Shown here in pieces: positions 58,813-64,000 of a DNA stretch of 64,000 nt. The stretch lies in NCBI GenBank assembly GCA_003666485.1, contig CP032931.1, positions 1,054,001 through 1,118,000 on the forward strand, in the 5' to 3' direction. The first letter of the stretch is position 1; each line of letters opens with the position of its first letter. The translations under genes were made by a program, and so were the position numbers. The notes beneath the pieces were generated by a model that worked only from the letters and a program-made list of their open reading frames with translations, was not told where the DNA came from and searched no databases. Origin of the DNA: Levilactobacillus brevis. Lineage in GTDB: Bacteria > Bacillota > Bacilli > Lactobacillales > Lactobacillaceae.

Positions 58813-58999
58813 AAGATTAATTGGTTTTCGGAATAATGAGTGGTTCCAGAATTAGCCAGGAATTAGTTGCGCACTTTGCCTAGTAGTATGGTGCCATAGG
58901 GAATTTGATGTTAGCTAAGCTGGTATCCCGCAGATTTAGTTGGTCTACAACTAACTGTGGCCAGATGGTACCACAATACTGAACGTTAGGAGTCTTCAT
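58813..58999 (+). other. Gap between pduE and pduG with hairpins
   Basis: No gene. An exact hairpin TTAGTTG (58936-58942) / CAACTAA (58948-58954) and a second stem TGTGG/CCACA just after it lie upstream of pduG. There is no T run, so it is not an ordinary terminator. It may set mRNA processing or stability. Confidence 0.45.
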
Positions 59000-60838
59000 A
59001 TGCAAAAGGTGATAGGTGTCGACATTGGAAATTCGTCGACAGAAGTGGCCTTAGCGGATATTTCGGACCAAGGTGACGTGAATTTTATCAATTCGGATAT
59101 TGCGGAAACGACCGGTATCAAAGGGACAACGCAAAACCTAATTGGTATAAAAAAAGCAGTGACACAAGTTCTGAACAAGAGCAATTTATCATTGTCTGAC
59201 GTCGATTTGATTCGAATCAATGAGGCGACACCAGTTATTGGTGATGTAGCGATGGAGACAATCACGGAGACGGTTATTACAGAGTCTACGATGATCGGTC
59301 ACAATCCAAACACACCAGGTGGAGTCGGAACTGGGTCTGGTTATACCGTAGGCCTCCTAAGCTTATTAAACGAAACTGATAAAGAACGACCGTACATTGT
59401 CTTAGTGCCCGCAAAGATTGATTTTGAGGATGCCGCACGATTGATTAATTTATACCATGATAATGGATATAAAATTACAGCGGCAATTCTTCAAAATGAT
59501 GATGGCGTGTTAGTAGATAATCGATTGAAGAACAAGATACCGATTGTTGATGAAGTAGCGTTGCTAGACAAAGTGCCGTTGGGGATGATGGCCGGTGTTG
59601 AAGTAGCTGGCAAAGGGCAAGTTATTTCTCAGCTATCTAATCCGTATGGGATTGCAACACTATTTGATTTGACTGCTGAGGAGACGAAGAACATTGTGCC
59701 AGTTTCTCGGGCATTGATTGGGAACCGTTCAGCAGTTGTAATCAAAACGCCACAAGGTGATGTCAAAGCCAGAGTTATTCCGGCTGGTAGTATTCAGATT
59801 GAAGGTCGAAAGGATTCTGACAAAGTTAACGTTGCCGCTGGTGCGGACGCTATTATGTCAAAGATCAATCAATTTGACCGTATCCAAAATATTACTGGTG
59901 AGTCAGGAACTAATGTTGGTGGGATGTTGGAAAAAGTACGTCAGACGATGGCGGACTTAACTAATAAACAAAACCATGACATTGCTATTCAAGATTTGCT
60001 GGCTGTAGATACTGCTGTTCCAGTGAAGGTTCAAGGTGGTTTAGCTGGTGAGTTCTCAACCGAACAAGCCGTCGGAATTGCTGCCATGGTTAAGTCAGAT
60101 CACTTACAAATGCAACAAATTGCTGATGCGATTCAAGATGAAATCAACATTCCTGTTGAAATTGGTGGGGCCGAAGCTGAGGCAGCTATTCTTGGAGCGT
60201 TGACTACACCAGGAACAACTAAGCCTATTGCTATCTTAGACTTGGGTGCTGGGTCCACGGATGCTTCGATTATCAATAAACAGAACGATATTGTTGCTAT
60301 TCATCTGGCCGGAGCCGGTGATATGGTCACGATGATTATTAACTCAGAGTTAGGTTTGGATGATGTTTACTTAGCTGAGGATATTAAAAAGTATCCGCTA
60401 GCACGGGTTGAAAACTTATTCCAGATTCGACACGAAGATGGCGCCGTTGAATTCTTTGAAGAGCCATTACCATCTGAAATTTTTGCTCGGACGGTTGTTA
60501 TTAAACCGGATGGGTATGTGCCAATTCCAGGTAATATGGCGATTGAAAAGGTAAAACAAGTGCGACAGAGTGCTAAAAAACGGGTATTTGTTGAAAATGC
60601 GCGTCGAGCACTGCAACACGTTAGTCCTACTGGAAATATTCGTGATATTCCGTTTGTTGTTATCGTTGGGGGATCGGCTTTGGATTTTGAAATTCCACAA
60701 TTAGTAACGGACGAACTTTCTCACTACAGCTTGGTTGCCGGAAGAGGGAATATTCGAACTACCGAAGGGCCTCGAAACGCCGTTGCTACTGGGTTAATCC
60801 TAGCTTACGCTCGAGAGAGAAGGGAAGCTAATGGCTAG
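59000..60838 (+). CDS. pduG: Dehydratase reactivase large subunit
   Basis: A 612-aa chaperone-like ATPase that releases damaged cobalamin from inactivated dehydratase so fresh cofactor can bind. The actin/Hsp70-like phosphate motifs are visible in VIGVDIGNSSTEVALADI at the start and ILDLGAGSTDASIINKQND in the second half; PIVDEVALLDKVPLGMMAG is family-typical. TAGGAG precedes ATG 59000. Its last codons overlap the pduH start. Confidence 0.96.
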   Translation: MQKVIGVDIGNSSTEVALADISDQGDVNFINSDIAETTGIKGTTQNLIGIKKAVTQVLNKSNLSLSDVDLIRINEATPVIGDVAMETITETVITESTMIGHNPNTPGGVGTGSGYTVGLLSLLNETDKERPYIVLVPAKIDFEDAARLINLYHDNGYKITAAILQNDDGVLVDNRLKNKIPIVDEVALLDKVPLGMMAGVEVAGKGQVISQLSNPYGIATLFDLTAEETKNIVPVSRALIGNRSAVVIKTPQGDVKARVIPAGSIQIEGRKDSDKVNVAAGADAIMSKINQFDRIQNITGESGTNVGGMLEKVRQTMADLTNKQNHDIAIQDLLAVDTAVPVKVQGGLAGEFSTEQAVGIAAMVKSDHLQMQQIADAIQDEINIPVEIGGAEAEAAILGALTTPGTTKPIAILDLGAGSTDASIINKQNDIVAIHLAGAGDMVTMIINSELGLDDVYLAEDIKKYPLARVENLFQIRHEDGAVEFFEEPLPSEIFARTVVIKPDGYVPIPGNMAIEKVKQVRQSAKKRVFVENARRALQHVSPTGNIRDIPFVVIVGGSALDFEIPQLVTDELSHYSLVAGRGNIRTTEGPRNAVATGLILAYARERREANG

Positions 60839-61184
60839 CATGACAGACAGGCCGGCAATACTTATTGCTCTGCCTACGGAAAATGATGTTATCCCTACAG
60901 TCTTACAACCGCTTTTTAACGGCATTGAAGAGGAAGCAATTCCTATTGATTCTAAAGTGATTGATGAAGGAGACATCACAGCCCGAGCCTATCAAGCCGC
61001 TCTAGCTTCTCGGTTATCAGTAGGAATTGGGTATGACGACCAGCAAGTCGTGGTGCATTACAAGAATCTGAAACCTGATCAACCGCTATTTGTGGTCTCG
61101 ATTGATTCTGCTGAAAGGTTACGTCGATTGGGTGCCAATGCTGCTCGATTAGTAAAGGGAGTACCCTTTAAGAAATTAGTGTGA
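60831..61184 (+). CDS. pduH: Dehydratase reactivase small subunit
   Basis: A 117-aa subunit with the PduH pattern: ILIALPTENDVIPTVLQPLF, GIGYDDQQVVVHYKNL and RRLGANAARLVKGVPFKKL. It resembles the dehydratase beta subunit fold and swaps with it during reactivation. It starts inside the end of pduG (8-nt overlap). ATG 60840 (MTDRPAILIAL) is an alternative start three codons later. Confidence 0.95.
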   Translation: MASMTDRPAILIALPTENDVIPTVLQPLFNGIEEEAIPIDSKVIDEGDITARAYQAALASRLSVGIGYDDQQVVVHYKNLKPDQPLFVVSIDSAERLRRLGANAARLVKGVPFKKLV

Positions 61185-61200
61185 TAGGTGGTTAAGTAAG

Positions 61201-61722
61201 ATGGATGCAATTGGATATCTGGAAACTACTGGGCTACCTAGCGCCATTGTTGCAGCAGATAAAATGCTGAAAACTGCAGCAATTGGACTAATTGGTTTAG
61301 AAAATACTAAAGGTGGCGGTTGGATTACCGTTGGAATTCATGGCGATGTTGCTGCGGTTTCAGTAGCAATTGAAACAGGACGTCTGATGGTTGGAGATGC
61401 ATACGTTGGATCAACGGTCTTGGCAAATCCATCTATGGGGGTTGCTGATCGGCAACCTAAGCTGATGTTTACCGAGGAGACAAACCCGACTGTTGTTGAG
61501 ACAACGCCGACTGAATCCCAAACAGATAATTCAGCACCAGTTGAAGTATTTAAGCCAACCCCAAGTAAAACGACTAGTGAAAAACAGACTTCGCAAGCAG
61601 TTACGCAACCGAAGAAGGCAAAGGTAACTTGTAACCTTTGTGGTGATCCAGATTGTCCTCGCAAGCTTGGTGAGCCTCGGAAGAAATGTATTCACTACTC
61701 AGAGTTATTTGGGAAAAAGTAA
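61201..61722 (+). CDS. pduK: Microcompartment shell protein PduK (BMC domain plus Cys-rich tail)
   Basis: A 173-aa protein: an N-terminal BMC domain (AIGYLETTGLPSAIVAADKM, ITVGIHGDVAAVSVAIETG), a Thr/Pro/Gln-rich linker (about residues 95-135), and a C-terminal Cys cluster CNLCGDPDCPRKLGEPRKKC likely to bind Zn or an Fe-S centre. This domain order is that of PduK, a minor shell protein. Unlike the Salmonella order, K precedes J here. Confidence 0.92.
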   Translation: MDAIGYLETTGLPSAIVAADKMLKTAAIGLIGLENTKGGGWITVGIHGDVAAVSVAIETGRLMVGDAYVGSTVLANPSMGVADRQPKLMFTEETNPTVVETTPTESQTDNSAPVEVFKPTPSKTTSEKQTSQAVTQPKKAKVTCNLCGDPDCPRKLGEPRKKCIHYSELFGKK

Positions 61723-61751
61723 CCCGAATTTAAATTTAGGAGGAAATTATT

Positions 61752-62042
61752 ATGAATAACGCTTTAGGAATGATTGAAACTAAGGGACTTGTTGCTTCGA
61801 TTGAAGCTGCCGATGCTATGGTTAAGGCTGCTAACGTTGAAATGATGGGTCAAGAAAAAATTGGTAGTGGACTGGTAACTGTTATGGTTCGCGGCGATGT
61901 TGGCGCTGTTAAGGCTGCTGTCGATGCAGGTGTTGCTGCTGCTGAAAACATTGGCGAAGTTATGAGTTCATACGTTATTCCTCGTCCACACTCTGAAGTG
62001 GAAAACATTTTACCAAAGACTAACAAGCCAGCTGCTAAATAG
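61752..62042 (+). CDS. pduJ: Microcompartment hexamer shell protein PduJ
   Basis: A 96-aa BMC protein very similar to Pdu[41 protein letters not shown] and [18 protein letters not shown]. The pore Ser is kept (Ser39). AGGAGG precedes ATG 61752. The name is by similarity and position, since PduA and PduJ differ little. A 292-bp gap follows. Confidence 0.92.
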   Translation: MNNALGMIETKGLVASIEAADAMVKAANVEMMGQEKIGSGLVTVMVRGDVGAVKAAVDAGVAAAENIGEVMSSYVIPRPHSEVENILPKTNKPAAK

Positions 62043-62334
62043 TTTTAATAGTATCTGTGCTTAAACTGGTAGTATTAATCGTCTTGCCGAGTGTTTGATT
62101 GACTTTACACGCGGTAAGTACGACTTTGAGTCGAAGAGTCTCAGACCTCTTTAAATATTTATGATTGACATCAAGGATTGTTTAAATGACTTGCAGGATG
62201 ATATGACAGTCGTAAGGTCGAGATTTTAAGGCTTAAAGTCGTGCCTATCGCGTTCTAATCTATCAGTGATTGGTAAGTGTCAGGTTACCTACTAATTTTA
62301 AGTGTGATTCTAAATAGTGAGGAAGGTATAACTG
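62043..62334 (+). other. Gap between pduJ and pduL, no gene
   Basis: This 292-bp AT-rich stretch has no credible gene and no T-run terminator. A short hairpin CGACT-TTG-AGTCG (62121-62133) is visible. TTGACA at 62165-62170 has no well-spaced -10. It may hold an internal promoter or a processing site. Confidence 0.4.
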
Positions 62335-62961
62335 ATGGACGAAACAGCATTGCGTGAGATTATTCACCGAATTATTAAAGAAGAGATGGATCCCAATCGT
62401 ATTCCGATTGGTGTGTCTAATCACCATATTCATTTAACTGAAGAGGATTATAACATTCTCTTTCCAAATCAGAAAATGACTGTGTTTAAGCCCCTGAAAC
62501 AACCTAATGAGTTTGCTTCAAAACAAGTTGTTGATATTGTTGGGCCAAAAGGAAAAATTGAACATGTACGTGTGTTAGGCCCTTGCCGTTCACATTCACA
62601 AGTTGAAATTGCCCGCTCTGAAGCTTTGAGAATTGGTGTTGATGCGCCTATCAGATTGTCAGGACATTTAGATGGTGCACCTTCAGTTAAGCTGGTAACG
62701 CCAGATGGTGAGGTAAATGTTCAAGGTGTCATCATTGCTAAGCGTCATATTCATATGAGTGATCAGGATGCACAGCGTTTTGGTGTAAAACTGGGTGATA
62801 CGGTATCCGTTGAAATCGAATCTGATAATCGGCGGACAGTATATGATGACGTCATTTGCCGGCCACGAAAAGATTTCGTGTTGGAAATGCATATTGATAC
62901 TGACGAAGCTAATGCTGCTAATGTCGGTGCCAATACTTTCGGTAAAATTGTTAAAAAGTAG
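62335..62961 (+). CDS. pduL: Phosphate propanoyltransferase PduL
   Basis: A 208-aa phosphotransacylase that turns propionyl-CoA and phosphate into propionyl-phosphate inside the microcompartment. The two metal-site His motifs are present: IGVSNHHIHLTEEDYNILF and KRHIHMSDQDAQRFGVKLGD. The N-terminal helix (ETALREIIHRIIKEEMD) is an encapsulation signal of the type known for PduL. GAGGAAGG precedes ATG 62335. Confidence 0.95.
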   Translation: MDETALREIIHRIIKEEMDPNRIPIGVSNHHIHLTEEDYNILFPNQKMTVFKPLKQPNEFASKQVVDIVGPKGKIEHVRVLGPCRSHSQVEIARSEALRIGVDAPIRLSGHLDGAPSVKLVTPDGEVNVQGVIIAKRHIHMSDQDAQRFGVKLGDTVSVEIESDNRRTVYDDVICRPRKDFVLEMHIDTDEANAANVGANTFGKIVKK

Positions 62962-62979
62962 TGTAAAAGAGATAGGTTG

Positions 62980-63492
62980 GTGATTGATTTGGAACAGTTA
63001 GTGGCTCAGGTTCTGAACAGACTCAAGCAGCGTGAAGAACATAGTTATAACTGTACTTACGAACCAGAGGCCGCCATCCCTGCGTCACAAGTGTTTTTGG
63101 ACAATGCTAGTGTGACGGTAGATAATGTCTCAATTGAACTTATTGTGAGTTTATACAGGTTGGATTTTAACAATCCTTGGGTTAAGTGGTTATTACAAGG
63201 AATTGACTATCAAGTGCACATTCATTTGGTAGTTAACGAGTTAACCGTTAACTTCATTCCGCGAAAAATGTTGTTGGATTGGCCAGTCCAAATTATGACG
63301 ACACAACAACAGCCAATTTTAGCGCTGTATGAACAACACCTTTCACGAGCAACACTGGCGGCATTACCAGATAAAACGATTCTGGTAGTTACACCGCAGC
63401 AACGACTAACGGCAGAAGCAACTGACGTGTTATCTGTCAAAAAGATGAAAATGCAAATGAGGACTGATGAAGATTGTATATGGCAAAAGTAG
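62980..63492 (+). CDS. pduM: Microcompartment assembly protein PduM
   Basis: A protein of about 170 aa matching PduM, which is needed for proper microcompartment assembly but has no known enzymatic role. It starts IDLEQLVAQVLNRLKQREE, an amphipathic helix; the middle VSIELIVSLYRLDFNNPWVK and RKMLLDWPVQIMTTQQQPIL are family-typical. Start choice is open: GTG 62980 is preferred over TTG 62977 and TTG 62989. The end overlaps pduN by 13 nt. Confidence 0.85.
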   Translation: MIDLEQLVAQVLNRLKQREEHSYNCTYEPEAAIPASQVFLDNASVTVDNVSIELIVSLYRLDFNNPWVKWLLQGIDYQVHIHLVVNELTVNFIPRKMLLDWPVQIMTTQQQPILALYEQHLSRATLAALPDKTILVVTPQQRLTAEATDVLSVKKMKMQMRTDEDCIWQK

Positions 63493-63746
63493 TTGGAAGT
63501 GTCGTTTCGACACAGAAAGATCCATCGCTGGTTGGGCGTAAACTGATGATTGTCCAACCGGTTAACTCCGACGGTCGGGCCGTTCGTCATCAAGAAGTTG
63601 CTGCTGATTCAGTTGGTGCTGGAGTTGGCGAATATGTTTTACTAGTTCGTGGTGCAGGTGCACGGAGAGCCAATCGTGGAGATGGAGCCGCTCGTGATGT
63701 GAATGACTGTTCAATTGTCGGGATTATCGATCGATTCGACCAGTAG
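63480..63746 (+). CDS. pduN: Microcompartment vertex protein PduN (EutN/CcmL family)
   Basis: An 88-aa pentameric shell protein that closes the vertices: AKVVGSVVSTQKDPSLVGRK, LMIVQPVNSDGRAV and the C-terminal VSIGEYVLLVRG-type stretch (GVGEYVLLVRGAGAR). ATG 63480 is inside the end of pduM; the two codons before it in the open frame are not needed. Confidence 0.94.
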   Translation: MAKVVGSVVSTQKDPSLVGRKLMIVQPVNSDGRAVRHQEVAADSVGAGVGEYVLLVRGAGARRANRGDGAARDVNDCSIVGIIDRFDQ

Positions 63747-63761
63747 GAGGTAGATGGCGAC

Positions 63762-64000
63762 ATGCCAATTTATACTAAAGGTGGCGACAAAGGATCAACT
63801 AGCCTTTATGACGGCACCCGGGTCAAAAAAGACTCGCTCCGTGTAGAAACTTACGGCACATTCGATGAATTGAATGCCAACGTTAGTTTAGCCGACAAGT
63901 TCTGCGTTAAGCCAGAAAACCAAGAGATTTTAAAAAAAATCGAGTATAAGATGTTTTTCCTTCAGGGAGAGATTGCAACGCAAGAGGCTCCCAAGTTTAA
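63762..64000 (+). CDS. pduO: Cob(I)alamin adenosyltransferase PduO (cut by window end)
   Basis: The first 79 residues of a PduO-type ATP:corrinoid adenosyltransferase, which makes adenosylcobalamin for the dehydratase. The N-terminal signature PIYTKGGDKGSTSLYDGTRV is the ATP-binding motif, followed by SLRVETYGTFDELNANVSLA. ATG 63762 is in the correct frame, 11 nt after AGGAGG; the nearer ATG at 63754 is out of frame. Whether a C-terminal second domain exists cannot be seen. Confidence 0.94.
   Translation, partial: MPIYTKGGDKGSTSLYDGTRVKKDSLRVETYGTFDELNANVSLADKFCVKPENQEILKKIEYKMFFLQGEIATQEAPKF

Noticed and set aside
1-64000. CRISPR array, prophage, transposase, rRNA or tRNA genes
   Set aside because: None was recognised in reading both strands; no regular spacer repeats and no transposase-like proteins.

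Overview
The window looks like a chromosomal segment of a heterofermentative lactobacillus, most likely a relatively GC-rich Levilactobacillus-type species. The support is the split three-gene transhydrogenase, many DUF-type and secreted proteins with lactobacillus style, a tannase/gallate decarboxylase set, a GPH sugar symporter and a propanediol/glycerol utilisation (pdu) microcompartment operon. The genus call is inference; no rRNA, tRNA, insertion sequence, prophage or CRISPR array is visible.

Layout: 1-3300 holds the end of an unknown gene and the transhydrogenase genes pntAA-pntAB-pntB. 3300-12300 holds transport and regulation: a GntR(YtrA)-ABC operon, an MFS drug exporter, a TauE/SafE permease, two VOC proteins flanking a candidate small RNA, a frameshifted secreted-protein gene, and a MarR-regulated ABC exporter. 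12300-24100 holds a secreted PAP2 phosphatase with beta-strand repeats, a GH31 glycosidase with a GPH symporter, regulators, a nitroreductase, a GH36 alpha-galactosidase with a CcpA (cre) site, pyroglutamyl peptidase and a DUF4867 protein. 24450-26189 is a lone, AT-richer DUF262 gene that looks acquired. 26336-37300 holds a hydroxyacyl-CoA dehydrogenase, an amino acid permease with a cre site between its promoter boxes, and a tannin island: tannase (tanB), a LysR regulator of TanR type, and gallate decarboxylase lpdC-lpdB-lpdD in one operon. 38000-42300 is an acyltransferase-GT8-GT8-acyltransferase-TetR operon, probably for a glycolipid. 42300-46220 holds a decayed hydrolase with its MarR regulator and an ABC-2 exporter with a TetR regulator. 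46221-47150 is gene-free and carries copies of a small dispersed repeat, which is also seen near 33.5 and 37.2 kb.

The right-hand 17 kb is the most interesting part. A dedicated ECF transporter (T, fused A-A, S) is followed by two exported proteins. One looks like an alpha/alpha-toroid and the other carries a DUF4430 domain, so together they resemble the two domains of animal transcobalamin/intrinsic factor. Next come pduF and, divergent from the pdu operon, an AraC-type PocR-like regulator whose C-terminus ends in the same DUF4430-like domain. Then follows pduA-B-C-D-E-G-H-K-J-L-M-N-O (O cut by the window end), which encodes a B12-dependent dehydratase inside a protein shell. My reading is that this is a linked corrinoid-capture, import, sensing and use system. 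The cobalamin link is inference from domain resemblance and gene order. The pdu genes are visibly more AT-rich than the rest, which fits acquisition as a block.
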